Source: SCUB01 sp041918675
Lineage (GTDB): Bacteria; Pseudomonadota; Alphaproteobacteria; Rhizobiales; Xanthobacteraceae
Direction: 5' to 3'
Assembly: GCA_041918675.1 (NCBI GenBank)
Contig: JAYRVF010000010.1
Location: forward strand, 43,803 to 107,802
Length of the DNA stretch: 64,000 nucleotides
Shown: positions 39,834 to 48,867 of the stretch, one piece after another
Position numbering within the stretch: position 1 is the stretch's first letter
Layout: every line of letters begins with the position of its first letter
Made by a program: the position numbers and the translations under genes
The notes under the pieces: generated by a model
What the model was told of the DNA's origin: nothing
What the model saw: the letters and a program-made list of their open reading frames with translations, nothing else
Database searches by the model: none

Positions 39834-40222
39834 GCCCGTCCGCCGCGACGAGCGGGCGTGCAGGCGCGATCGCATTATCTTGGGGTTATCTTGAGGTTAT
39901 CTTGGGGGTGATGATCTCGCGCGGCCTGGAATTGCCGTTTCGGGCGGGCGGGAATCCAATTGACAAACGTCTCGATCGCGAATCCATCAAAGGTTAACGT
40001 GAGCGCGGGCTGAATCTCCCGAATCCGACCGCCGCGCTCTTCATCTGGGGGCGGATCTGGTTCCGTCGTCAAGATGTTGGGTAGAACGAAGCCCGATGGC
40101 ATGCGAGTCAGCGATTCGGACGCCATTCGTTCCAGACTCGTTCCGAAGCTTAAGGTACGGGTGCCAGGGCGTCACATTGTGGTACATTGATCGTTTACGG
40201 CTTCCCTGAGCCTGCGGAGATA
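39834..40222. other. 389-bp intergenic region before the Suv3-like helicase gene
   Basis: No supported gene. It contains an 11-bp triple repeat (39875-39907) and presumably the promoter of the helicase gene. I see no clear consensus promoter. Confidence 0.5.
39875..39907. repeat. 11-bp tandem repeat, three copies
   Basis: TTATCTTGGGG, TTATCTTGAGG and TTATCTTGGGG stand head to tail at 39875-39885, 39886-39896 and 39897-39907, starting 42 bp after the DUF3108 stop. It could be a binding site or simple slippage. Confidence 0.85.
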
Positions 40223-43200
40223 ATGCCCATTTCGCCAACTTCCCCGTTTGGCTCGAGCGATCGCGCGCCCGGCGGCGGCGTAACCGCCGTTCTCGGGCCG
40301 ACCAACACCGGCAAGACGCATCTCGCCATTGAACGCATGCTGGCGCATTCGTCGGGCGTGATCGGGCTGCCGCTGCGCCTGCTCGCGCGCGAGGTCTACA
40401 ACAAGGTCGCCGATCGCGCCGGCGCCGAGGCGGTCGCGCTGATCACCGGCGAGGAGAAGATCAAGCCGCCCAATCCGCGCTATTGGGTCGCCACCGTCGA
40501 GGCGATGCCGCGCGATCTCGACGTGTCCTTCGTCGCCATCGACGAGATCCAGATCGCCGGCGATCTTGAGCGCGGCCATGTCTTCACCGACCGCATCCTG
40601 CATCGGCGCGGCCGCGACGAAACGCTCATCCTCGGCGCGGCGACGATGCGTCCGATCGTCGAGCGGCTCCTGCCCGGCGCGAGCATCGTCACAAGGCCGC
40701 GCCTATCGCAACTCACCTTCGCCGGCGATCGCAAGATCACGCGCCAGCCGCGCCGCACGGCCATTGTCGCGTTCTCGGCCGAGGAGGTCTACGCGATCGC
40801 CGAGCTGGTGCGGCGCCAGCGTGGCGGCGCCGCGGTCGTGCTCGGCGCGCTCAGCCCGCGCACGCGCAACGCCCAGGTCGCGCTCTACCAGTCCGGCGAC
40901 GTGGATTATCTCGTCGCTACCGACGCGATCGGCATGGGCCTCAATCTCGACGTCGACCACGTCGCCTTCGCTTCCGACCGCAAATATGACGGCTATCAGT
41001 TCCGCCGCCTGTCGCCGGCCGAATTCGCCCAGATCGCCGGCCGCGCCGGGCGGGCGACGCGCGACGGCACCTTCGGCACGACCGGACGCTGTCCCCCGTT
41101 CGAGCCCGACCTCGTCAACGCGCTGCAGAACCATTCCTTTGAAAGCGTCAAGATATTGCAATGGCGAAATGCCAATCTCGATTTCACGACGATCGGCGCG
41201 TTGCAGGCGACCCTCGCGCTCGCGCCCTCGCACGAGGCGCTGACGCGCGCGCCGGCCGGCGAGGACATCCGGATTCTCGACCATGCGGCGCGCGACGAGG
41301 ATGTCCGCGCGCTCGCGCATGGCAAGAACGCCGTCGCGCGGCTATGGGAGGTCTGCCAACTCCCCGACTACCGCAAGATCGCGCCGGCCGCGCATGCGGA
41401 ATTGGTGGCCACGCTCTATGGCTATCTGATGCGACAGGGTAACATCGCGACGGACTGGTTCGCGGCCCAGATCGCCCGGGCGGATCGTACCGATGGCGAC
41501 ATCGATACGCTGTCGGCGCGCATCGCGCAGATCAGGACATGGACATTCGCCGCGAATCAACCCGATTGGCTGGCCGATTCCGATCACTGGCGCGAAACGA
41601 CCCGGTCGGTCGAGGACAAATTGTCCGATGCGCTGCATGACCGACTTACGGAGCGTTTCGTTGATCGCCGCACCAGTATATTAATGCGGCGTTTGCGGGA
41701 AAACACGATGCTGGAAACTCAGATTGGCAAGACGGGTGACGTGATCGTCGAAGGTCATGTGATAGGACGGCTCGACGGATTCATGTTCGCCCCGGACGCG
41801 GCGCAGGCCGGCGGCGAGGCGAAGGCGTTGCAGGCGGCCGCGCAGAAGGCGCTCGCCGGGGAGATCGACGCGCGCGCCGAACGGCTGGCGAACGCGGCCG
41901 ACGACCAATTCGTGCTCGCCTCCGACGGCGTGTTGCGGTGGGTGGGCGACGCGGTCGGCCGGCTCGTCGCCACCGAGGACGGGCTGCGCCCGCGCGTCGC
42001 CGTCATCGCCGACGAACGCCTGACGGGGGCTCCGCTCGAGGCGGTGCAGGCGCGTCTCGATCTCTGGCTGAAGACCCACATCGAGAAGCTGCTCGGGCCG
42101 TTGTTCGAACTGTCGGTCGGCACGGATGTGACGGGCATCGCGCGCGGGATCGCCTTTCAGGTCGCCGAGTCGCTCGGCGTGCTCGACCGCCATCAGGTCG
42201 CGTCCGATCTGAAGGCGCTCGACCAGTCGAACCGCGCGGTTCTGCGCAAATACGGAATCCGCTTCGGCGCCTATCACGTCTATTTTCCGGCGCTGCTCAA
42301 GCCCGCGCCGCGCGCGCTCGCCGCGCTGCTGTGGAGCCTCAAGCAGGACGCCGTCGATCCGGCGCTGCTCGCCGACGCGTTGCATCTGGCCGTCAGCGGA
42401 CGCACGTCGTTTCCGATCGACAAGTCGCTCGCGCGCGACGCCTATCGCGTGCTCGGCTATCGCGTGTGCGGCGAGCGCGCCGTGCGCGTCGATATTCTCG
42501 AACGGCTCGCCGATCTGATCCGGCCGGCGCTTGCATGGAAGCCGGGCTCGTCGCAGCCCAAACCCTCGGGGGCGTTCGACGGTTCCGCCTTCACCATCAC
42601 GCAGGCGATGACGTCGCTGACCGGCGCGGCCGGCGAGGACTTCGCCTCGATTTTGAAGGCCTTGGGCTACCGGATGGAAAAACGTCCGCCGCAGCCCGAG
42701 CCGCCGGCGATCGTGGCGGCGCGGCCCTCGGAAGGGCAGGCCGCGACGAACCCGGATGAAGCGGCCTCCACGGCGGGTGACGAGGCCGAAATCGTCGCGC
42801 GCGAGGAGGCGGTCGAGCCGTCGTTAAGCGAGGCGTCCGCGAGCGAGGAGTCCGCGAGCGAGGCGCGTGCGGTTGAGACATCGCCGGAAGCCGAGGTAAT
42901 CCCAACCGAGACGATTTCCGCCGAGATGATTCCCGCGGAGACGATTTCCACCGAAACGATTTCCGCCGAGGCGACGTCCCTCGAGGCGCCGTCGTCGGTC
43001 CCCGCCGCGCGCGACGAAGCGTCGGGCGAGGAGCCTGCCACGGAGCCCGCCGCGGATATGAACGCGGCCGGGGCGGCCGCGCCTGTCGAGGCCGCAACGC
43101 ATGGCGAAGGCCAAGTGACCGCCGAGGCCGGCGCGACAACCGAAGGCGACGCGCTCGCGGCGGCCGAGGCATTGCTGATCGAGGTCTGGCGTCCAGGACG

Positions 43201-43681
43201 GCCGCCGGAAGAACGCCGCGCCTGGCGCGCCCAGAAGCAGCAGGAGCGTCATGGTCGGCGTGGCGAGGCGGCGGGCGAAGGCGCCGGCGAGGCCTCCCAG
43301 CGGTCTCGGCATCGTCACGATCGTGATCGTCGGCCGGACAGGCCGCGCCGCGATGCGCCGAGCGAGACGCCGGTTCGGGCCGAGGAAGGCGCGAGCGCGC
43401 CCGCCGAGGCAACGCCCGCCGACGCGCCCCGTCGCGATCGGCCGCGTCCGCATCAAGAGCGTGGCGGTCGCGATCGCAAATTCGGTGGCGGTGGACGCGG
43501 CGAATGGCGCGGCAAGGGACGCCAGGGCGGTCCTTCCGGCGACGACGCCTCCTATCGTCAGCAGCGCGCTTCCGCCTCCGCGCCCGAGCGGCGCGAACGG
43601 CCGATCGATCCCAACTCGCCCTTCGCCAAGCTTGCAGCGCTGAAGGCGCAACTTGAAGCCAATGCCAAAGACCGCGAATAG
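40223..43681 (+). CDS. Suv3-like DExH RNA helicase with long disordered tail
   Basis: Predicted RNA helicase of 1152 residues, related to mitochondrial Suv3. N-terminal motifs: LGPTNTGKTH (motif I, about 24-33), PLRLLAREVY, IDEIQIAGDLERGHVFTDR (motif II region) and LGAATM. The second RecA domain has LVATDAIGMGLNLDVDHVAFAS and IAGRAGRATRDGTFGTTG. The C-terminal 330 residues are low-complexity: Glu/Ala/Thr/Ser repeats of the AETISTE type (about 895-930), then an Arg/Gly-rich RNA-binding-like end (GGRDRKFGGGGRGEWRGKG). ATG 40223 has GGAGA before it. It is cotranscribed with the S4 gene 24 bp downstream. It probably acts in RNA decay, which is inferred from Suv3. Confidence 0.93.
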   Translation: MPISPTSPFGSSDRAPGGGVTAVLGPTNTGKTHLAIERMLAHSSGVIGLPLRLLAREVYNKVADRAGAEAVALITGEEKIKPPNPRYWVATVEAMPRDLDVSFVAIDEIQIAGDLERGHVFTDRILHRRGRDETLILGAATMRPIVERLLPGASIVTRPRLSQLTFAGDRKITRQPRRTAIVAFSAEEVYAIAELVRRQRGGAAVVLGALSPRTRNAQVALYQSGDVDYLVATDAIGMGLNLDVDHVAFASDRKYDGYQFRRLSPAEFAQIAGRAGRATRDGTFGTTGRCPPFEPDLVNALQNHSFESVKILQWRNANLDFTTIGALQATLALAPSHEALTRAPAGEDIRILDHAARDEDVRALAHGKNAVARLWEVCQLPDYRKIAPAAHAELVATLYGYLMRQGNIATDWFAAQIARADRTDGDIDTLSARIAQIRTWTFAANQPDWLADSDHWRETTRSVEDKLSDALHDRLTERFVDRRTSILMRRLRENTMLETQIGKTGDVIVEGHVIGRLDGFMFAPDAAQAGGEAKALQAAAQKALAGEIDARAERLANAADDQFVLASDGVLRWVGDAVGRLVATEDGLRPRVAVIADERLTGAPLEAVQARLDLWLKTHIEKLLGPLFELSVGTDVTGIARGIAFQVAESLGVLDRHQVASDLKALDQSNRAVLRKYGIRFGAYHVYFPALLKPAPRALAALLWSLKQDAVDPALLADALHLAVSGRTSFPIDKSLARDAYRVLGYRVCGERAVRVDILERLADLIRPALAWKPGSSQPKPSGAFDGSAFTITQAMTSLTGAAGEDFASILKALGYRMEKRPPQPEPPAIVAARPSEGQAATNPDEAASTAGDEAEIVAREEAVEPSLSEASASEESASEARAVETSPEAEVIPTETISAEMIPAETISTETISAEATSLEAPSSVPAARDEASGEEPATEPAADMNAAGAAAPVEAATHGEGQVTAEAGATTEGDALAAAEALLIEVWRPGRPPEERRAWRAQKQQERHGRRGEAAGEGAGEASQRSRHRHDRDRRPDRPRRDAPSETPVRAEEGASAPAEATPADAPRRDRPRPHQERGGRDRKFGGGGRGEWRGKGRQGGPSGDDASYRQQRASASAPERRERPIDPNSPFAKLAALKAQLEANAKDRE

Positions 43682-43705
43682 CGGCCCATCACGCATCATT
43701 CGGTC

Positions 43706-43981
43706 GTGACGGACGCCGAAACGCACCTCGTCCGACAGCGCGTCGACAAATGGCTGTGGCACGCGCGTATCGTGCGCACGCGAAGCGCGGCGGCGGAACT
43801 GGCGGCGAGCGGCTATGTGCGCGTCAACGGCGTGCGCGCCAAGGGTCCGGCGCATCCCGTCGGTCCCGGCGACGTACTCACGATCGCGCTCGATCGCGGC
43901 GTGCGGGTCCTCAAGATCATCGCGACGGCGGAACGGCGACGCGACGCGTCCCATGCGCGGGCGCTTTATGTCGCGGTCTGA
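43706..43981 (+). CDS. S4 RNA-binding domain protein (Hsp15-like)
   Basis: Small RNA-binding protein of 91 residues. The S4 domain opens with RQRVDKWLWHARIVRTRSAAAELAASG, continues VRVNGVRAKGPAHPVGPGDVLTI and ends near residue 75. The WLWHAR pattern is typical of Hsp15-like proteins, which bind stalled 50S subunits carrying peptidyl-tRNA. It follows the helicase and precedes fdxA, as in other Rhizobiales. Confidence 0.93.
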   Translation: MTDAETHLVRQRVDKWLWHARIVRTRSAAAELAASGYVRVNGVRAKGPAHPVGPGDVLTIALDRGVRVLKIIATAERRRDASHARALYVAV

Positions 43982-44121
43982 CCGCGCCGGTTGACGTATG
44001 GCAACTCGTCGCGACATTGACCTGTCGCAAATTTTCTGATGCTTCGGGCGGTCCGGCTTGCGAGCCGGAACGGCTTGCGCTAGGTCAAGTTCAACAAAAA
44101 AATGGTCGACCGGAGAGTGGG

Positions 44122-44460
44122 ATGACTTACGTCGTCACTGAGAATTGCATCAAATGCAAATATACGGATTGTGTCGAGGTCTGCCCCGTTGACTGCTTCT
44201 ACGAGGGCGAGAACATGCTCGTCATTCATCCGGAGGAATGCATCGATTGCGGCGTATGCGAGCCTGAATGCCCCGCCGATGCGATCCGTCCGGACACCGA
44301 GCCCAATCTCGAGAAATGGCTCGAACTCAACGCCAAATACGCGTCGACCTGGCCGAACGTCACGCAGAAGCGGGAACACGCCCCCGACGCGAAGGAATTC
44401 GACGGAAAGCCGGGAAAGCTGGAGAAGTATTTCTCTCCCAATCCCGGAGAGGGCGACTGA
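44122..44460 (+). CDS. fdxA: 7Fe ferredoxin FdxA
   Basis: Low-potential electron carrier of 112 residues with one [3Fe-4S] and one [4Fe-4S] cluster. Cys motifs: CIKCKYTDCVEVCPVDC (9-25) and CIDCGVCEPECP (40-51), then the long C-terminal extension PNLEKWLELNAKYASTWPNV typical of the FdxA branch. The start at 44122 follows GGAGAGTGG. An inverted repeat downstream (44473-44496) may end the transcript. Confidence 0.97.
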   Translation: MTYVVTENCIKCKYTDCVEVCPVDCFYEGENMLVIHPEECIDCGVCEPECPADAIRPDTEPNLEKWLELNAKYASTWPNVTQKREHAPDAKEFDGKPGKLEKYFSPNPGEGD

Positions 44461-44472
44461 CGCGACGCACAA

Positions 44473-44496
44473 CGCCCGCCACAACCAGGGCGGGCG
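44473..44496 (+). terminator. Stem-loop after fdxA
   Basis: CGCCCGCC (44473-44480) pairs with GGCGGGCG (44489-44496), followed by TTCGCTTCAAATT. The 8-bp stem is strong and the T-tract poor. Confidence 0.5.
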
Positions 44497-44597
44497 GTTC
44501 GCTTCAAATTGTACCGTTGCGCACAGGTTAATTTAACCTTAACCGCCAAAATGGCGGCAAAGGCCGCTCCTCCGAGGCCAAGCGGGGGCATAAACCT

Positions 44598-44625
44598 TTG
44601 ATTTTTGCGGAAAATGTGCTATCTT
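44598..44625 (+). promoter_or_regulatory. Candidate promoter for carD
   Basis: TTGATT (44598-44603), a 16-base spacer and TATCTT (44620-44625), in an AT-rich stretch of the fdxA-carD gap, about 130 bp before the GTG start. Confidence 0.5.
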
Positions 44626-44755
44626 TACAAAATATAGATTGGATCTGACCTCCCCAGCGGACTGAAGCTCCCGCGCGGAGCGAGCATAGAGAGAAGAAGG
44701 TCAGGCCTCCCAGGCAACGCGTCGAACAGGGGCGTGGGTTTCCACGCACGGAGCC

Positions 44756-45781
44756 GTGTCGAAAAAATCACGCAAATCGAAGCAAGATTCCAAGAGCAAG
44801 CAAGATTCGAAGAAATTGAAGGCCGCCGCCGCGAAGGCTTCCAAGAAATCGGAGCTCCGGTCGGCGTCGAAGTCCACGCGCGCGTCCAAGTCCCTTAAGT
44901 CCAAGTCCCTTAAGTCCAAGTCCCTGAAATCGGCGCAAGCCTCCAAACCGGCAAAGAGCAGCATGCCCAAAAACACTGCCCAAAAGGCGACCGCCTCGAA
45001 ATCCTCCGCCAAGGCCCAGGCGCATCGGCCCGCGAGCAAGGCGGCCGTCGCGAAAACGGCTCACCCCCGTCCCCAGGCTTCCAAGGCGGCGTCCAAGCCC
45101 GCGTCGAAGCCTCAGGCGAAGGGCCTGAAGGCCGCCGGCGCGCATGGGCGTGTCGAGGAAGTCAAGAAGACGACCCAACGGCTCGGCTTCAAGACCCACG
45201 AATATGTCGTCTACCCGGCTCACGGAGTCGGCCAGATCCTCTCCATTGAAGAGCAGGAGATCGCGGGCGTTCGCCTCGAACTGTTCGTGATCAACTTCAC
45301 CAAGGACAAGATGACGCTGCGTGTTCCGACCGCGAAGATCACCAATGTCGGCATGCGGAAATTGTCCGAGCCGGCGCTGGTGAAGCGCGCGCTCGAAACC
45401 CTGAAGGGCCGCGCCCGCGTCAAGCGGACGATGTGGTCGCGCCGGGCGCAGGAATACGAAGCCAAGATCAATTCCGGCGACATCGTCGCCATCGCGGAAG
45501 TGGTGCGCGATCTTTATCGCTCCGAATCCCAGCCGGAACAGTCCTACAGCGAGCGCCAGCTCTACGAGGCCGCGCTCGACCGGCTTTCGCGCGAGATCGC
45601 GGTCGTCCATCACGTCACCGAGACCGAGGCGGTCAAGGAGATCGAGGCGGCGCTGGTCAAGGGACCTCGTCGCGGCGCCAAGATCGCCGAGACCGAGGGG
45701 GCGGGCGATGCCGACGCCGACGCCGATGGCGACTTCGAAGGCGAGAGCGAGGATTCCGTCGCGGCCGACGAAGCGGCCTGA
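44756..45781 (+). CDS. carD: CarD-family transcription regulator with histone H1-like N-terminal tail
   Basis: CarD proteins bind the RNA polymerase beta subunit through a Tudor-like domain and stabilise open complexes, often at rRNA promoters. Here 341 residues: the first 145 or so are very rich in Lys, Ser and Ala (SKKSRKSK, KSLKSKSLKSKSLKS, ASKPASKPQAK), like eukaryotic histone H1 or bacterial AlgP tails. The CarD domain starts near 147 (THEYVVYPAHGVGQIL, KMTLRVPTAKI) and its helical DNA-binding part has VKRALETLKGRARVKRTMWSRRAQEYEAKI. The C-terminus is acidic. The start is GTG with a poor Shine-Dalgarno; an internal ATG near 44963 would remove half of the tail. A strong terminator follows. 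Confidence 0.9.
   Translation: MSKKSRKSKQDSKSKQDSKKLKAAAAKASKKSELRSASKSTRASKSLKSKSLKSKSLKSAQASKPAKSSMPKNTAQKATASKSSAKAQAHRPASKAAVAKTAHPRPQASKAASKPASKPQAKGLKAAGAHGRVEEVKKTTQRLGFKTHEYVVYPAHGVGQILSIEEQEIAGVRLELFVINFTKDKMTLRVPTAKITNVGMRKLSEPALVKRALETLKGRARVKRTMWSRRAQEYEAKINSGDIVAIAEVVRDLYRSESQPEQSYSERQLYEAALDRLSREIAVVHHVTETEAVKEIEAALVKGPRRGAKIAETEGAGDADADADGDFEGESEDSVAADEAA
44886..44932. repeat. 15-bp tandem repeat inside carD
   Basis: The unit TCCAAGTCCCTTAAG is repeated about three times and encodes KSLKS units in the Lys-rich tail. The copies are nearly identical, so the array may vary in number between strains. Confidence 0.75.
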
Positions 45782-45826
45782 TCGGTCGCGCGGGCGAACC
45801 GCGCGGCAAGGTCCAGTTGAATCAGG

Positions 45827-45860
45827 AAACACGGGCCTCGCGGCCCGTGTTTTCTTTTTT
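45827..45860 (+). terminator. Rho-independent terminator after carD
   Basis: Perfect 11-bp stem AAACACGGGCC (45827-45837) / GGCCCGTGTTT (45842-45852) with a TCGC loop, followed by TTCTTTTTT. It is strong and lies 46 bp after the carD stop. Confidence 0.92.
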
Positions 45861-46029
45861 GCGCGAGGCAAATTCCGGTTCGCCTGAGGCTGCGTCCAGC
45901 CCGTCGCATGTCGCAGGCGCGCGCGTCTCTTTATCGCGGCAGCATCGTTCGCGTGCTCGGTTTCGAGCCGGTGCCGCTTTCCGCTCGCTCTTGGCGGCCC
46001 TTTCCCCCGGAACCCTTTTCCCGCGCCTT

Positions 46030-47508
46030 CTATTCAACGACGAGCTTGACGCTGTCGTTGACCCTCGGCGTCTCGTGCTGATCGAGGCCGTTGAGCACGC
46101 GGAATCTTTCGATCTGCCGGTCGGTTCCCGCCATGCGCTGCGCCAGCGATTCCACGGTATCGCCCGGCCGGACCGTGACGATCTTGAGCCGCAGCGGCCG
46201 GGCGGCCTGTATTTCGGCGAGAGTCAGGCGGCGGAACGTGGAGACCGCCTCGCGCGCGGCGCGGTCGGTCTCCACGTTCTTCTGCTTGGTCGCGAAGATG
46301 AAGCGATAGACGTCGCTGCCGAAGCGCAGCGCGTAGACCCGGAATTGCCAATGCTCGCCCGTCGCCGTCGCGGTGGCGCCGGGAAAGCCGTTGATCATGA
46401 CTTCCTCGGCCGAGCCCTTGTCGACGTTCTCCATCCAGCCGGCGTTGAGATAATCGACCAGCGATTGCTCGGCCGGCACGCGCACGACATCGAAGCGCAT
46501 GGCGCTGACATCGTTCTCGCGGACGCCGATGACGGCCTGCGCGGTGTTCTCCAGCGTGAAACGGTCCGGCGCGGTGAAGGCGAAGCCGAGCCGAGGATGA
46601 ATGAAGCGCCGGCCGCGCACGAAGCCTTCGCTCGGATCCTCGCCATAGATCATGCCGTCGAGCGTTTCGACATAGGCAGCGTGATCGCGCTCGCCCTGGA
46701 CGGGCGTGGAAAACTGCTTGGCGTTGGCCCTGGCGTTGCCGATGCGCTCGGGCGTGGCGGGATGGGACGCGAGGAACTCGAGCGAGCGCAGATCGGCGCC
46801 GCGCACCCTGAGGCGCGCGTTGCGCTCCATCGAGGTGAGGAAGCGCACCGCGCCGAACGCGTCGTAGCCCGCGCGCGCCGAGGTGCCGACGCCGATGCCG
46901 TCGGCCTCGAACTCCTGCGCGCGGGAGAAGCTCGCCATGGTCACCTTGGTCTTGGCGAGCGCCAGCGCGGTAAGTTCGGGATCGTTGCCGAGGTCGCTGA
47001 CGACGCGGGAGACGAGCGCGGCCTGGCGCGCCTGGTTCTCGCGGATCACGGCGTGACGGGCCACGACATGCGCCATTTCATGGGCGAGCACCGAGGCAAG
47101 CTCGGAGGCGTCGTTGGCGAGCGCGATCAGGCCGCGGGTGACGTAGAGCTGGCCCGAGGGCAGCGCGAAGGCGTTGATCGAGGATGAATTGAGGATCGTC
47201 ACCTTGTAGCCGAGATCGGGCCGCTCGGAGGCGGCGACCAGGCGCCGCACGATCTTGTTCAGCGACTCCTCGAGCCTCGGATGTTCGTAGATGCCGCCAT
47301 AGGAGGCGAGAATTCGTTCGTGCTCGCGCTCGATGGACGGCGTCTGGGGCGTCGCGGCGGCGACCGGCCGAGGCGCGGCGGCGGAAACCTCGCGGAAGCG
47401 GGTGAAGTCGCTGCAGTCGGTGACGAGCCAGGCAAGCAAAACGACGACCGACGCGCTACGCGCGCGCCGCAATCCCGCTCCCTGCGCACTCGACGACAAC
47501 ATCATCAC
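46030..47508 (-). CDS. M48 family zinc metalloprotease with LysM-like C-terminus
   Basis: Periplasmic BepA/LoiP-like peptidase of 492 residues. It has an N-terminal hydrophobic segment (about 19-32). The M48 domain has zinc motif HEMAH (His143, Glu144, His147) and the third ligand in FEADGIGV. A central region of unknown fold follows, and the last 50 residues look like LysM (VRPGDTVESLAQRMAG, FRVLNGL), suggesting peptidoglycan attachment. A Cys at 32 (VTDCSDF) does not make a good lipobox. It probably handles outer-membrane protein quality control, inferred from relatives. Confidence 0.93.
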   Translation of the reverse strand: MMMLSSSAQGAGLRRARSASVVVLLAWLVTDCSDFTRFREVSAAAPRPVAAATPQTPSIEREHERILASYGGIYEHPRLEESLNKIVRRLVAASERPDLGYKVTILNSSSINAFALPSGQLYVTRGLIALANDASELASVLAHEMAHVVARHAVIRENQARQAALVSRVVSDLGNDPELTALALAKTKVTMASFSRAQEFEADGIGVGTSARAGYDAFGAVRFLTSMERNARLRVRGADLRSLEFLASHPATPERIGNARANAKQFSTPVQGERDHAAYVETLDGMIYGEDPSEGFVRGRRFIHPRLGFAFTAPDRFTLENTAQAVIGVRENDVSAMRFDVVRVPAEQSLVDYLNAGWMENVDKGSAEEVMINGFPGATATATGEHWQFRVYALRFGSDVYRFIFATKQKNVETDRAAREAVSTFRRLTLAEIQAARPLRLKIVTVRPGDTVESLAQRMAGTDRQIERFRVLNGLDQHETPRVNDSVKLVVE

Positions 47509-47692
47509 ACCAACTCACGCAATCCACAGGCCGGACCGTCGCCGGTTACATTCGCGCTATCATCGACCTTCAGCCGCCGGCTGACCGCATCCGGCGTCCA
47601 GAGGGTGCCGGGCTCGGCGGCGGAACGCAACCTTCGGACCGAAAAAAGTCACCATTGCCGCGCATTTCGCGGGTCCTGCCGCCGGTCTTGGG

Positions 47693-48529
47693 TTACTTCT
47701 CCGTCAGCACCTCGATCTGCTCCGGCCGCGCCACGGCAATCCTCGGACCGCCGCGCATTTCGACCCAGCCTCGCACGCGAACCTTTCGCCTTTCCATCGA
47801 TTTCGCGGAAAGCCCCGCTCGTTCAAACGATTTCGCCAGCCGTTTGGGAATGGTGGCGGCCAGATCGCGCGTCCATCGCCTGCCGAAATTGACATAGATT
47901 GTCGCACCGGCCTCGCGAACCGAGCTGACCGATCCTTCGGCGACGAGAAATTGCCCGACCCGTTCCGTGATTTCGTCCGGACTTTCGGCGTTTTTTGTGG
48001 CGAAACCAGTCCCCCATGCGCCCGCTTTGCGCTGGCGCGCCTCATTCTCGGCCGCAAGAAGGCCGGCAACGCAGTCGCGGTCGCCGGCATGGGCGGAGGC
48101 CAGCGCAAGCCCGCGCCGGATAAGCCCATCCTGGATGCTTTCCTCGGTTTCCGCGATCCTGGCAAATCCCGAGAGCCGGCCGTAGCGGTCGCGCGCGGCC
48201 GCCCCGGGCTCGGTCCCGAAAAGAATGATTTCGCGTCCGGCGAGCGCGGCGCGAGCCTCGCCTTCACCGGCCGCCGCTTCCGCGGCTTCGGGCGGGTTCG
48301 CCGCCTCGATTGGCTCGATGCCCGCCAGCCGAACAACCTCGCCGTCTTCAAGCATCAGCGTGCGCGCGTCGATGATCTTCGCCACGCGCCCGCGCGCGAT
48401 TTCCCCGGCTCCGCACGCCGCGCGCGCCTGGCCCCACGCCGGCGCGATGAGCAGGCAGGCGATCGCCGCGGCGCATGTCCGCGATGCGGTCGTATGGTGG
48501 GAACGCTTTGGTATCCGGTCGCGAGCCAT
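47693..48529 (-). CDS. Thermonuclease (SNase-like) domain protein, exported
   Basis: Predicted exported protein of 278 residues. The signal peptide covers about 10-38 (TCAAAIACLLIAPAWGQARA). The staphylococcal nuclease-like region includes GRVAKIIDARTLMLEDGEVVRLAGIEPIEA and RDRYGRLSGF, then ILFGTEP and LASAHAGDRDCVAGLLAAENEAR. Some catalytic residues of true SNases look altered (the canonical D.D/PE pattern is diluted), so nuclease activity is uncertain. ATG 48529 (MARDRIPKRS) is preferred over 48556. It is the last host gene before the split tRNA. Confidence 0.82.
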   Translation of the reverse strand: MARDRIPKRSHHTTASRTCAAAIACLLIAPAWGQARAACGAGEIARGRVAKIIDARTLMLEDGEVVRLAGIEPIEAANPPEAAEAAAGEGEARAALAGREIILFGTEPGAAARDRYGRLSGFARIAETEESIQDGLIRRGLALASAHAGDRDCVAGLLAAENEARQRKAGAWGTGFATKNAESPDEITERVGQFLVAEGSVSSVREAGATIYVNFGRRWTRDLAATIPKRLAKSFERAGLSAKSMERRKVRVRGWVEMRGGPRIAVARPEQIEVLTEK

Positions 48530-48733
48530 CGTCTCGTCCACGGTTGCCTCGTCCATGGTCGTCTCGCCCGCCGTCGTTTCATCCGCCGTCGCGGGAAATT
48601 CCCGCCCGGGAGGCGAGGTGATCGGTCGGTGGCGGCGGCGTCAACCCGGTTGCGAGGCGCGTCCGGCCCGCGCCCGCCGCCGGCGAGCGGCATGGTGACA
48701 AACTCGCCCACGGCCGCGTATAGAGGCCGAACC

Positions 48734-48772
48734 GGTCCCGTAGCTCAGCAGGATAGAGCAGCGGTTTCCTAA
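48734..48772 (+). pseudogene. 5' half of host tRNA-Arg(CCT), split by the integrated element (attL)
   Basis: Acceptor strand GGTCCCG, D arm GCTC..GAGC, anticodon stem GCGGT and loop TTCCTAA (48766-48772) are intact, but the sequence then runs into TTCGAGGG with no 3' half. The missing half is at 63548-63592: joined to it, the acceptor stem pairs perfectly (GGTCCCG/CGGGACC) and a 74-nt tRNA forms. It reads as the left end of the element. Confidence 0.85.
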
Positions 48773-48818
48773 TTCGAGGGCCTTGAGGTAGAAACGGCAG
48801 ACGGATCATGCGCTTGTC

Positions 48819-48861
48819 CGGTGCCGGCTGCGGCCGAGTACCGGATAGGCACCGAACTCGG
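48819..48861. repeat. Interlocked inverted repeats between attL and the guest tRNA
   Basis: CGGTGCC (48819-48825) pairs with GGCACCG (48848-48854), and CCGAGT (48834-48839) pairs with ACTCGG (48856-48861), in an overlapping arrangement. It may be an integrase arm or regulatory site, or a remnant. Confidence 0.4.
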
Positions 48862-48867
48862 CGGATT

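Noticed and set aside
38493..39875. Upstream extension of the rpmB frame through the DUF3108 antisense
   Set aside because: L28 is a universally short protein and its start at 38492 is clear.
48540..48610. Degenerate CGTCTCGTCC/CGTCGTTTC-like repeats upstream of the nuclease gene
   Set aside because: Too diverged to call a repeat array, and they partly encode the alternative N-terminus MDEATVDETM.
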